DNA from: Halolamina litorea
GTDB lineage: Archaea > Halobacteriota > Halobacteria > Halobacteriales > Haloferacaceae
Length of the DNA stretch: 64,000 nt
Direction: 5' to 3'
Assembly: GCF_026616205.1 (NCBI RefSeq)
Contig: NZ_JANHGR010000001.1
Coordinates: forward strand, 372,001 to 436,000
Shown here: positions 52,999-61,085 of the stretch, piece after piece
Layout of the letters: every line of letters starts with the position of its first letter
Numbering within the stretch: the first letter of the stretch is position 1
Program-made: the position numbers and the translations under genes
The notes under the pieces: generated by a model
Told to the model about the DNA's origin: nothing
What the model saw: the letters and a program-made list of their open reading frames with translations, nothing else
The model's database searches: none

Positions 52999-54864
52999 GT
53001 GGAGCCCGCCCGTATCCCCGAGTCATTCCCCGCGCCCTCCTTCCGCGGCAACCAGGAGCGGGCGCTCGCGGACATCCGCGACGCCTTCGCCGCGGGCAAC
53101 GACGTGGTGCTCGTCCGCGCGCCGACCGGCAGCGGCAAGTCCCTCCTCGCGCGCTCGATCATGGGCGCGGCCCGGACCGTTGAGGAGGCAGACCCCGCCC
53201 AGCCCACCGGCGCCTACTACACCACCCCGCAGGTCAGCCAACTCGACGACGTGGAGGCCGACGACCTGCTTTCTGACTTCCGGATCATCCGCGGCAAGAA
53301 CAACTACGACTGCATCCTCCCCGGCGAACACGACACGCCCGTCGATCAGGCCCCCTGCGTGCGTAAGAAGGGGTTCGACTGCACGGTTCGGCACCGCTGT
53401 CCGTACTTCTCGGACCGGTCTATCGCGAGCAATCAGTCGATCGCGGCGATGACGCTCGCGTACTTCATGCAGACCGCCGGTAGCGACGTGTTCCGCACCC
53501 GCGACGTGGTCGTCGTCGACGAGGCTCACGGCCTCGCCGAATGGGCCGAGATGTACGCCGCCGTCGAACTCACCCCGCGCCGGGTGCCGGTCTGGGACGA
53601 CGTGGAGGTGCCCGACGTGACCGCCGCTACCGGCGACGAGGTCGAGGGCGCGGTGCGCTTCGCCGAACAGCTCCTCGAACGCTGTGAGGCCGAGAAGGAC
53701 CGCTTGCTCGCGAAAGCCGAACTCACGCCGGAGGAGGCCGCCCGCCGGGACCGGCTACAGGAACTCCGGAGCGAACTCAGCTACTTCGCCGAGGACTACC
53801 GCGATCCGCACTCGCCGACGACGTGGGTCGTCGACCAGCTCGACGGCGCCGGCGGTTCGATCACGATCAAGCCCCTCGACCCCGCGAAGTACCTCCAACA
53901 CACAGTCTGGGACCGTGGCTCGAAGTTCGCGCTGCTGTCGGCGACGATCCTCAGCAAGGAGGCCTACTGCCGCGGCGTCGGCCTCGACCCCGAGAACGTC
54001 GCGCTGGTGGAGGTCGGCCACACCTTCCCCGTCGAGAACCGGCCGCTCTACGACACCACGCAAGGGAAGATGACCTACGAGCACCGCGACGAGACGCTCC
54101 CGAGGATCGCCGACCTGCTCGTCCGGCTGATGGCCAAACACGACGACGAGAAGGGGCTGGTCCACTGCCACTCCTACGCGATCCAGGAACGGCTCGCGGA
54201 CCGCCTCGCCGAACTGGGCGTCGCCGGGCGAATCCGGGTCCACGACCGGGAGAACCGCGACGCCGAACTGGAGGCGTGGAAGGCCAGCGACGAGCCCGAA
54301 CTGTTCCTCTCGGTGAAGATGGAGGAGGCGCTGAACTTGGAGGGCGACCTCTGTCGCTGGCAGGTGCTCTGTAAGGCGCCGTACCTCAACACGAGCGACT
54401 CCCGGGTCGAACAGCGCTTGGAGGAGGGCCAGTGGGCGTGGTACTACCGCGCCGCCCTCCGGACCGTGATCCAGGCCTGCGGGCGCGTCGTGCGCTCGCC
54501 GGAGGACTACGGCGCGACCTACCTCGCCGACGACTCGCTGCTCGAACTGTTCGACCGCGCGAGCACGGACATCCCGGACTGGTTCGGCGAGCAGGTCGAC
54601 CGGCTCTCGAAGCCGACCCTGCCCGCGGCCGACCCCGAGGCAGCCCTCGCGGGCGTCGACGCCAGCCCGGGGACCTACTCCGGCGGTCGTTCGGCCCACA
54701 GCAGCCGGCACGGCCCCGGAAGCTCGTCGGGGGGACCGGGCAAATCGGGCGGCAGGTCGGGAAGCTCCGGTTCAGGTTCGGGCTCGACCCCGACCAACCG
54801 GACCGAAGCCGACGCGGAGAAGCGGGAGAACCATCCGTTGTCGGACGTATGGGGGGACTCGTGA
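52999..54864 (+). CDS. XPD/DinG-type Fe-S DNA helicase
   Basis: ATP-dependent SF2 helicase of 621 residues. Walker A is APTGSGKSLL (41-50) and motif II is DEAH (174-177). Four cysteines between them, Cys105, Cys120, Cys128 and Cys134, are placed as the Fe-S cluster of XPD, DinG and FancJ. The C-terminal helicase half ends with VIQACGRVVRSPEDYGATYLADD. The last 70 residues are a Ser/Gly-rich tail. A GTG start is used. Likely role in repair or removal of DNA/RNA structures. Confidence 0.9.
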   Translation: MEPARIPESFPAPSFRGNQERALADIRDAFAAGNDVVLVRAPTGSGKSLLARSIMGAARTVEEADPAQPTGAYYTTPQVSQLDDVEADDLLSDFRIIRGKNNYDCILPGEHDTPVDQAPCVRKKGFDCTVRHRCPYFSDRSIASNQSIAAMTLAYFMQTAGSDVFRTRDVVVVDEAHGLAEWAEMYAAVELTPRRVPVWDDVEVPDVTAATGDEVEGAVRFAEQLLERCEAEKDRLLAKAELTPEEAARRDRLQELRSELSYFAEDYRDPHSPTTWVVDQLDGAGGSITIKPLDPAKYLQHTVWDRGSKFALLSATILSKEAYCRGVGLDPENVALVEVGHTFPVENRPLYDTTQGKMTYEHRDETLPRIADLLVRLMAKHDDEKGLVHCHSYAIQERLADRLAELGVAGRIRVHDRENRDAELEAWKASDEPELFLSVKMEEALNLEGDLCRWQVLCKAPYLNTSDSRVEQRLEEGQWAWYYRAALRTVIQACGRVVRSPEDYGATYLADDSLLELFDRASTDIPDWFGEQVDRLSKPTLPAADPEAALAGVDASPGTYSGGRSAHSSRHGPGSSSGGPGKSGGRSGSSGSGSGSTPTNRTEADAEKRENHPLSDVWGDS

Positions 54865-54928
54865 ACCGTCTCCGCCCCTCCACCCGACGGCTGACGAGTC
54901 CCTCCACCAGCACCCAGCGAGGTGCGCC

Positions 54929-55744
54929 GTGAGCCGCCTCACCGACGCCATGCGCGCCCGCTTCGGCGAGGACATCTTCGCGCGCATGGCCATCGCCGCG
55001 GTCCTGACGGCGCTCATCATGGGGTCGGTGGGGATCGTCGACCCGTTCTACGAACCGCCCGGTCCCGACACCGTCGACGCCGACGGGGCGCCCGAGGAGG
55101 TCGCGCTGAGCGCCCTGCACGCCACCGGCACGAACGACTACCGGATGGACTGGATCGTCCCCTGTGACCAGAACGTCACGCGCCGCGACGGCGGCTGCGT
55201 GTTCCTGCGGTACACTGTCGAGCGGAGCGACCGCGAGTACGCCGTCGCCAACGGCGAGGGCTACTTCGGCTCCGGGCCGGACATCTACGCCGACGCCGTC
55301 AGCGCGACGCTGCACGACTACCCGCCGGACACCAAGGACAACGAGTCCCGCGCGCTGAACCTCTGGGCGGACGCCGACCGGCTCGACCGCGGCGGGCTCG
55401 CGACGACGCTCAGGAGCGACGCCGTGGAGACGACCGTCACGGAGACGAACGGCACGATCCGGCTCCGGACCGAGAACGACTCGGTCGCCAGCCGGCTGCT
55501 CGGCAGCGGCACGAACGCCTCGACGCCGCCCGACTCGTTCGACGGCAACGTCACCGTCGCCGTCGACGCGGAGTCGGGGTGGCTCCGAGCGGTCACGGTG
55601 CGCTACACGGTCGACGGAGAGGCCGACTGGGAGCGCTACCGCTACGACCGTTGGAACGACGTGCGTGTCGACCGACCCGCAGGGACGAGCAGGCCGCTGT
55701 TGGGGTGGCTCTACGACGCGGTGAACGTGGAGTACCGCCCCTGA
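54929..55744 (+). CDS. Membrane-anchored hypothetical protein
   Basis: A 271-residue protein with one membrane helix near the N-terminus (about 19-37, MAIAAVLTALIMGSVGIV) and a large extracytoplasmic domain of mixed strands. Two cysteines (about 79 and 90) could form a disulfide. VTVAVDAESGWLRAVTVRYTVDGEADWERYRYDRW recalls outer-surface lipoproteins that bind hydrophobic ligands, but no family is recognised. GTG start, 64 bp after the helicase gene. Confidence 0.65.
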   Translation: MSRLTDAMRARFGEDIFARMAIAAVLTALIMGSVGIVDPFYEPPGPDTVDADGAPEEVALSALHATGTNDYRMDWIVPCDQNVTRRDGGCVFLRYTVERSDREYAVANGEGYFGSGPDIYADAVSATLHDYPPDTKDNESRALNLWADADRLDRGGLATTLRSDAVETTVTETNGTIRLRTENDSVASRLLGSGTNASTPPDSFDGNVTVAVDAESGWLRAVTVRYTVDGEADWERYRYDRWNDVRVDRPAGTSRPLLGWLYDAVNVEYRP

Positions 55745-55751
55745 ACCGCGT

Positions 55752-55832
55752 TCAGAGCGCCAGCGCGTAGGCGAAGGAGGAGCCGAGCATCAGGACGACC
55801 ATCGTGATGGCGAGGGCCTGCTTCCAGTCCAT
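55752..55832 (-). CDS. 26-residue single-helix membrane peptide
   Basis: A short frame beginning ATG GAC TGG encodes MDWKQALAITMVVLMLGSSF and then AYALAL. It is one membrane helix with a charged N-terminus. CTTAAG at 55856-55861 is 24-29 bp upstream on the same strand, the spacing of a leaderless haloarchaeal promoter. The codon use matches nearby genes. It is shorter than most gene callers accept. Confidence 0.6.
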   Translation of the reverse strand: MDWKQALAITMVVLMLGSSFAYALAL

Positions 55833-55855
55833 ACCCCACCCACCGGAGCCAGCGG

Positions 55856-55861
55856 CTTAAG
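55856..55861 (-). promoter_or_regulatory. TATA-like element of the 26-residue peptide
   Basis: CTTAAG in the context AACTTAAGCC on the minus strand, 24-29 bp before the ATG at 55832. This is the same form of element seen before htpX and the DUF456 gene. Confidence 0.5.
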
Positions 55862-55900
55862 TTCCGCCGTCGGCGTCGATACCGCCGGCACGGCCGCCGA

Positions 55901-57022
55901 TCACTCGCGCTTGCTCTCGGCGTCGGGCACCATGTGCAGCCCCGAGCGGGACTTCAGCACCCGGACCTGCTGGGCGTCGGTGTCGAAGAAGTCCGGCCGG
56001 GGGATGCTCTTCGTCTCGAACGTCTCGGGATCGAGCACCTGTACCGCGTGTTCGTCCTCGACGGCGACGACGGTGGTCTCCACGGCGTCGTCGCGCTCGC
56101 CCAGCCGCAGGGCGTCGGGGGCGTCGCCCTCGTCGAAGCGGGCCTCGTAGCGCTCGCCGGAGGCCAGTCGGGTCCCCTTGAGGTTCCCCCGCACGGAGGT
56201 AACGACCACCGGGCCGTCGCCGTCCTCGGGGTCGATGATCTCGCCCTGTCGGTAGCGGGGCAGCCGGACCGCGAAGGTGACGCGGTAGACCTCGTTACCG
56301 TCGGAGTCCTCGGTGACGAGCGTGGCGTACTCCTCGAAGGAGCCGCCGAACTCCTCGACCAGCCGCTTCGAGAGCATCCGGCCCAGCTTGTTCGTCGAGA
56401 GTTGGATGTCCGCGCCGTCCTTGACCTCCTTGGCCTCGGTGACGAACGCGTCGCGGTCGCCGTCGGCCTCGCGCTCCTCGACCATCTCGTGGGCGATCTC
56501 CATGGCCCGGTCACACTCGTCCTTCGTGGGTTCGCGCTCGGCGGCGCGGACCTGCACCTCGCCGGCGTAGGCGCCGCCGGAGATGCGGCCACAGCGCTTG
56601 CAGGTGCCCCGCGAGACCTTCACCGGCACGGTGACGGTCTCCTCGACGTGGGTGCCCCGGACCAGCCCGGAGAAGGTGCAGTGCATCCGGATCGTGTTCT
56701 GGTCGACTTGTTCGGGTTCGACGCCCCACTGGACCTGCTCGGCCTTGAGGTGGACCCCGAGGGCTTCGGCGACCTCGTCGACGGCCACGTCGGTGTAGTC
56801 CTTTGCGCCGACGTCGACCCAGCGGTTGCCGCGGTGGACCGCACCGCAGCGCGAGCAGACCAGCACTTCGATGCGTTCGGGTGCGTCGACGAGGTCGAAG
56901 TCCTCGAAGTAGCAGGCGTCACAGAGGGCGGCGTCGCGGTCCCGCGGCTCCCCGGGGAGGGGTTCGGGGCGCTTTGGCACGTCGTCGCCACAGCGCGGGC
57001 AGAACTCGCCTGACTTACTCAT
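55901..57022 (-). CDS. NMD3-related protein
   Basis: Archaeal homologue of NMD3, the 60S export adaptor, 373 residues. The zinc-binding N-terminal half has CPRCGDDVP, CDACYFEDFDLV, CSRCGAVHRGNRW and CKRCGRISGG. After it come a helical region and an eIF5A-like/SH3-like C-terminal half. It probably binds the large ribosomal subunit. The ATG at 57022 starts at the first zinc finger; the frame beyond it has a non-conserved basic sequence. Confidence 0.85.
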   Translation of the reverse strand: MSKSGEFCPRCGDDVPKRPEPLPGEPRDRDAALCDACYFEDFDLVDAPERIEVLVCSRCGAVHRGNRWVDVGAKDYTDVAVDEVAEALGVHLKAEQVQWGVEPEQVDQNTIRMHCTFSGLVRGTHVEETVTVPVKVSRGTCKRCGRISGGAYAGEVQVRAAEREPTKDECDRAMEIAHEMVEEREADGDRDAFVTEAKEVKDGADIQLSTNKLGRMLSKRLVEEFGGSFEEYATLVTEDSDGNEVYRVTFAVRLPRYRQGEIIDPEDGDGPVVVTSVRGNLKGTRLASGERYEARFDEGDAPDALRLGERDDAVETTVVAVEDEHAVQVLDPETFETKSIPRPDFFDTDAQQVRVLKSRSGLHMVPDAESKRE

Positions 57023-57430
57023 TACCGGAATTTGGGTGGTTCCGACTGATAAGCGCCGCGCTATCTGGTGTGTGCGTCGTCGGGTCGGGGTTCTGTATCG
57101 GTGGGTGTGCTCGTGGTTCCGCTTCCCGGAACAGGACCACGGAGCGAGCATGACCACGTGGACCGCGCCGCCCCGCACCGCCCACAGCCTCCCCAGCCGA
57201 CTCGCTCGCGTCCGCTCACTCGTCCCTCGCGCTCGTTCGCGCCGTCGCGCTCACGTCGTGCCACCGCTACTGCGGCGCGGAGCGGTGGACGCCTCGCGCC
57301 GTCGATGGCCGACGGCGCGGGGGGAGGGGTGGGGAATCGGTGCCCAGCCGGGCCTCGTGCCCGGCGGACTGCGGTCCCAGAGGTCATGCATCGAGACGCT
57401 GTCGCTGTTGTCCCCAACATCCTGCGAACC
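57023..57430. other. 408-bp non-coding gap with several hairpins
   Basis: No gene with proper features; frames here are Arg-rich in all registers. The stretch contains at least four stem-loops between 57107 and 57365 and a G-rich run at 57319-57334, and ends 57-65 bp from the next gene's stop. It could be a structured RNA or a dispersed intergenic element. Confidence 0.6.
57108..57365. repeat. Series of perfect hairpins in the intergenic element
   Basis: From left: TGCTC...GAGCA enclosing GTGGT/ACCAC (about 57108-57150); CCACCGCT/AGCGGTGG (57261-57268, 57281-57288); CGCGCCGTCG/CGACGGCGCG (57295-57304, 57310-57319) with a 5-nt loop; GCCGGGC/GCCCGGC (57347-57353, 57359-57365) with a 5-nt loop. 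Between the last two lies a run of G6, G4 and G4 separated by single bases. Confidence 0.55.
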
Positions 57431-58150
57431 CTATTCCTGTGAAACCACCGTGTTCCGCAGCGTCCCGATCCCCTCGTAGTGGATCTCGATCTCGTCGCCC
57501 GGCTCGATCGTCCCGGGGTTCCCGGGGCTGCCGAACGCCACGGCGTCGCCGGGGCGGAGCGTGAACCGCTCGGAGAGGAACGAGAGCAGTTCGTACGGCC
57601 CCCAGAGCATCAGCTCCGTGTTCGCCGACTGCCGGCGCTCGCCGTTGATGTCGGTGTACATGTCCATCGCCGTCGGATCGACGTCGGTCTCGATCCACGG
57701 CCCCAGCGGGCCGGAGCCGTCGAAGGCCTTCCGGGAGGTGAGGTCAGGCTGATCCAACGCATCCACGTCGTTCATGATCGTGAACCCCTGAACGGCCGCC
57801 TCGGCCTCCTCGGGGGTCGCGTTCCGACAGCGCTCACCCAGTACGGCCACCAGTTCGCCCGCGTAGGTGACCTCCTCCGAGAAGGTCGGGTACGGGATCG
57901 GCGCCTCGTGGGGCACGACCGACACCGGCGGCTTGATGAAGTAGGTCGGCTGCTCGGGCCGCTCGTACCCCTTCTGGGCCAGCGTCTCGGCGTAGTTCCG
58001 GCCGATGCAGTAGAGCGCTGAGGGGTCACACGGCGGCGCCAGCGGGCCGTCCTCCCCGACGACGTACGTCTCGCCCCCGGCCTCGACGACGCCGTCCTCG
58101 TACTCGCCGGCGACGACGCCCGACTCCGTCCTGATCCGTGCAAGTCGCAT
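57431..58150 (-). CDS. Fumarylacetoacetate hydrolase family protein
   Basis: A 239-residue enzyme with the compact FAH fold. Family marks are LYCIGRNYAETLAQKGYERPEQPTYFIKP, VTYAGELVAVLG with the acidic metal ligands, FTIMNDVDALD, and FLSERFTLRPGDAVAFGSPGNPG. Probably hydrolyses or decarboxylates an acylpyruvate. The histidine-lid of true FAH cannot be identified. Not adjacent to other catabolic genes. Confidence 0.88.
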   Translation of the reverse strand: MRLARIRTESGVVAGEYEDGVVEAGGETYVVGEDGPLAPPCDPSALYCIGRNYAETLAQKGYERPEQPTYFIKPPVSVVPHEAPIPYPTFSEEVTYAGELVAVLGERCRNATPEEAEAAVQGFTIMNDVDALDQPDLTSRKAFDGSGPLGPWIETDVDPTAMDMYTDINGERRQSANTELMLWGPYELLSFLSERFTLRPGDAVAFGSPGNPGTIEPGDEIEIHYEGIGTLRNTVVSQE

Positions 58151-58198
58151 GGGTGGGGCTCTGTCGGCGACGGTATAGGGGTTCGCGTCGCGGTCGAT

Positions 58199-59101
58199 TC
58201 AGTCCCGAACCAGTTCGGGCCGATCAACGTCCTCGTCGGCCGCCTCGCGCCAGGAGTGTTCGGGCACCCAGCCGAGCGTCTCGCCGGCCTTCTTCAGGCT
58301 GTAGGCGCTTCCGTCGCCCTCAACGCCCGGGCCCGACGGGAGCGCGCCGTAATGTCGTTCGAGCAGGTCCTCCAGCGGCTCGCCGAGCGCGTTGTCGGCG
58401 GCGACGCAGTTGAACGCCTCGTGGCCGCCCTCGGGCGCGAACTCGGTTGTCAGCGCCGTGTGGACCATCTCGGCCACGTCGCGGGCGTCGACGTAGGACC
58501 AGTAGTTCCCCGCGCCGGCGCCGAGGTCACCCGTGTAGTCGGGGTCCCGACAGGGGTAGCCGCCGGGTTCCTGAATCCACGAGGGCCGCAGCGAGGCGAC
58601 CTGCACGCCGTGGCGGCGGGCGACGCCTGCGGCGACCTCCTCGGCGGCGACCTTCGAGAGGCCGTAGCCGTCCTCCGGTCGTCGCGGGTGGTCCTCGGTG
58701 ATCGGCAGTTCGTCGGGCAGCGGCGTCTCCTCGGCGAAGAAGAAGCCGTAGGCGCCGTCGCTGGAGGCCTGAACGATCCGTGCCCCTGCCTCCCCGGCGG
58801 CGGTGAGGACGTTGTACGCCGCGATGGCGTTGTTCTCGAACACCGCGCCCTCGGGGTGGCGGCCGAGCGCGGGGATGGCACCCCAGTGGACGACGGCGTC
58901 GGGGCCGATGCCGGCGATCAGTTCCCTGACTGCGCCGCGGTCGGTGAGGTCCGCGGCCCGGAAGTCGACGTTCTCGACGGGGTCGGCGCCGAAGCCCGGG
59001 TGGTCCCGGTCGACGACGACGACTTCGTGGTCCTCGCGCAGTCGGTCGACGACCCAGCGCCCCGAGGCGCCGCGGCCGCCGGTGACGATGACGGTGTCCA
59101 T
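58199..59101 (-). CDS. NAD-dependent epimerase/dehydratase family protein
   Basis: Extended short-chain dehydrogenase of 300 residues. The nucleotide loop is VTGGRGASGRWV, the catalytic pair is Tyr and Lys in DGYGLSKVAAEEV, and the upstream Ser is in VQASSDGAYG. The C-terminus has the sugar-nucleotide enzyme feature SYVDARDVAEMVHTAL. Substrate unknown; a nucleoside-sugar epimerase or uronate dehydrogenase are options. The ATG at 59101 begins exactly at the Rossmann strand. Confidence 0.88.
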   Translation of the reverse strand: MDTVIVTGGRGASGRWVVDRLREDHEVVVVDRDHPGFGADPVENVDFRAADLTDRGAVRELIAGIGPDAVVHWGAIPALGRHPEGAVFENNAIAAYNVLTAAGEAGARIVQASSDGAYGFFFAEETPLPDELPITEDHPRRPEDGYGLSKVAAEEVAAGVARRHGVQVASLRPSWIQEPGGYPCRDPDYTGDLGAGAGNYWSYVDARDVAEMVHTALTTEFAPEGGHEAFNCVAADNALGEPLEDLLERHYGALPSGPGVEGDGSAYSLKKAGETLGWVPEHSWREAADEDVDRPELVRD

Positions 59102-59232
59102 ACCCCGATTGGGGACGCCGGGCAGAAAGTCGCCGGGGTCGCGGCCATCGCGGCGCCGTCGTCGCCGAAACCAACGGCGGCGGCGCGGCTGTGCAGGAAG
59201 GGGTTTAAGCCGCTGAACACCCATTCACCGAT

Positions 59233-60108
59233 ATGGAGTGGAAAGCGGACTGGGGGCTGCGGGCGCGCATGGCGGCGACCATGCTGTTGCTCGGCCTCCT
59301 CTACGTCGTCTTCCTCGGAGGCCTCTGGATCGCCGACGTCGGCGCGTTCGGCATGGTTGCCTTCATGGGCGTGTTCATGGTCGGCCAGTTCTTCTTCAGC
59401 GACAAGCTCGCGCTGTACAGCATGGGTGCCCGCGAGGTCGAGCGCGAGGAGTACCCGGAGCTCCACGCGACGATCGAACGGCTCTGCCAGCAGGCCGACC
59501 TCCCCAAGCCGAAGGTCGCCGTCGCCGACACGCGGGTTCCCAACGCCTTCGCGGCCGGGCGCTCCCAGAAGAACGCGACCGTCTGCGTGACCCGTGGGCT
59601 GTTGCAGACCCTCGATAGCGAGGAGATGGAGGGCGTGCTGGCCCACGAACTCGCTCACGTGAAGAACCGCGACGTGATGGTGATGACCATCGCGTCGTTC
59701 CTCTCGACGCTTGCGTTCATGGTCGTACGCTTCGGCTTCCTGTTCGGTGGCGGCCGGGACCGACAGGGCGGGGGACAGGTGATCGTGGCCATCGCGGTCT
59801 CCTTTGCCGTCTGGATCCTCTCGTTCCTGCTGATCCGCCTGCTCTCGCGCTACCGGGAGTACGCCGCCGACCGCGGCGCCGCCGCGATTACGGGCAAGCC
59901 GGCCGCGCTGGCGTCGGCGCTGCTGACTATCGACGGCAGCATGGACCGCGTGCCCAGCGAGGACCTGCGGGAGACCTCCGAGATGAACGCGTTCTTCGTC
60001 ATCCCGATCCGCTCGGGGTTCATCGGTCGGGTGTTCAGCACCCACCCGAGCACGGAGAACCGTGTCGAGCGGCTCCGCGACCTGGAGCGCCAGATGGAGA
60101 CCCAGTAG
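59233..60108 (+). CDS. htpX: HtpX-like membrane metalloprotease (M48)
   Basis: Membrane quality-control protease of 291 residues. Two N-terminal helices (about 14-57), the zinc motif HELAH in GVLAHELAHVKNRDV, two further helices, and the third ligand region RYREYAADRGAA are all present. The catalytic domain faces the cytoplasm. TTTAAG at 59204-59209 is 24-29 bp before the ATG. Diverges from the epimerase gene. Confidence 0.95.
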   Translation: MEWKADWGLRARMAATMLLLGLLYVVFLGGLWIADVGAFGMVAFMGVFMVGQFFFSDKLALYSMGAREVEREEYPELHATIERLCQQADLPKPKVAVADTRVPNAFAAGRSQKNATVCVTRGLLQTLDSEEMEGVLAHELAHVKNRDVMVMTIASFLSTLAFMVVRFGFLFGGGRDRQGGGQVIVAIAVSFAVWILSFLLIRLLSRYREYAADRGAAAITGKPAALASALLTIDGSMDRVPSEDLRETSEMNAFFVIPIRSGFIGRVFSTHPSTENRVERLRDLERQMETQ

Positions 60109-60235
60109 CCGGGTCACGACCGACCGTTCCCGGCCGGAAGTTCACGACAGGATTCGGGGGCGAAACCGTACGACTGCGACCCGGCTGGCCCCGTCCCCGA
60201 CGCCCACTTTTCACCCTCTCGTGGTGTACTCGACC

Positions 60236-60483
60236 ATGTCCCTGCAGTTCGACTGGACAGTATCGGAGGCGTCCAAGGCGGCCCAACTCACCGGCGTCGA
60301 GGCGACGTCTTCGTGATCGCGGGTGACGACGGCCAGTTGGTGCCGATCACCGCCGACGGCGACGCCGAGCGCGTCGACCCCGGTCCGGGCCTCACCTACT
60401 ACGGGGCCGAGGTCACCGACGGCGGAACGATCATCGGCGCCGGCTCCAGCGGGACGATCACCGAGGGGCTGCCCGTCGAGTGA
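60236..60483 (+). pseudogene. Frameshifted remnant of a haloarchaeal beta-propeller-like protein
   Basis: The first frame, from the ATG at 60236, gives MSLQFDWTVSEASKAAQLTG and stops at 60316. A second frame continues as GDVFVIAGDDGQLVPITADG and further strand-like sequence to the stop at 60483. The register changes between about 60290 and 60312. MSLQFDWTV and the GDVFVIAGDDGQL pattern resemble haloarchaeal repeat proteins of several hundred residues, so this is probably a shortened and shifted remnant. CTTTTC at 60207-60212 still lies 24-29 bp before the ATG. A GTG at 60313 could start the second part alone (57 residues). Confidence 0.5.
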
Positions 60484-60498
60484 CTCGGTCGAGCCGAC

Positions 60499-60741
60499 TC
60501 AGTGCAGCAGCGCCAGCAGGCGCGCGGCCAACAGGTCCCGACCGACCGCCACGATGCCGCCGTAGAGCGCGATCCCGCCGAGGACGAGGAACCAGACCGC
60601 CAGCGGCGCGGGGCCGCTGGTGAACGTCTCCAGCGCCGTCTGCTCGGAGAGCACGCCGACGTAGGTCAACACGCCCGACAGCAGCGCGTAGGCAAGCAGG
60701 GTCCCGATCTCCACGACGAGTTCCGTGATTCCGGAGGCCAT
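60499..60741 (-). CDS. Small hypothetical membrane protein
   Basis: An 80-residue protein with two or three membrane helices (LVVEIGTLLAYALLSGVLTYVGVL and LAVWFLVLGGIALYGGIVAV) and a C-terminal RDLLAARLLALLH. The ATG at 60741 is chosen; the 22 residues upstream are basic and unlikely. It diverges from the next gene over 80 bp. Function unknown. Confidence 0.65.
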   Translation of the reverse strand: MASGITELVVEIGTLLAYALLSGVLTYVGVLSEQTALETFTSGPAPLAVWFLVLGGIALYGGIVAVGRDLLAARLLALLH

Positions 60742-60821
60742 ACACCCGGATTCGCGTTCGGAGGGATAGCGGTTTCGCCCTCGAAAGACGTATGTAGGAA
60801 AGTACACTCACTCGACCCGAG

Positions 60822-61046
60822 ATGGGCAGATACGGTTCGATCGACTACCCGTCGTACGTCAAGCGCGGGGTCCTGTTGGGGCTCGCGCTCATGATCGTCG
60901 GCGAGATGGGCGGCTATCTCGCTGAGAACTTCTTCACCGTCCCGGCGTGGGAGGAGACGCTGTTCCTCCTCGTCGCGGGCGTGGGCCTGCTCGCGTTCCT
61001 CCTCAGCCCGATCCTGTTCGGCGTCGTACTCCCCCTGACGGAGTAG
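60822..61046 (+). CDS. Small membrane protein (DUF7860-like)
   Basis: A 74-residue protein. The N-terminal MGRYGSIDYPSYVKRG is followed by a helix (VLLGLALMIVGEMGGYLA), a turn with VPAWEETLF, and a second helix ending FGVVLPLTE. It recalls a haloarchaeal family I know as DUF7860, not verified. Function unknown. Confidence 0.68.
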   Translation: MGRYGSIDYPSYVKRGVLLGLALMIVGEMGGYLAENFFTVPAWEETLFLLVAGVGLLAFLLSPILFGVVLPLTE

Positions 61047-61085
61047 GCGCGAGCCTTTTTCACGCGACCGGGTGACGGTCAGGTC

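Noticed and set aside
57061-57420. A 119-residue minus-strand frame over the intergenic element.
   Set aside because: Frames are open in several registers, the product is Arg/Gly-rich, and the hairpins explain the sequence better than a protein.
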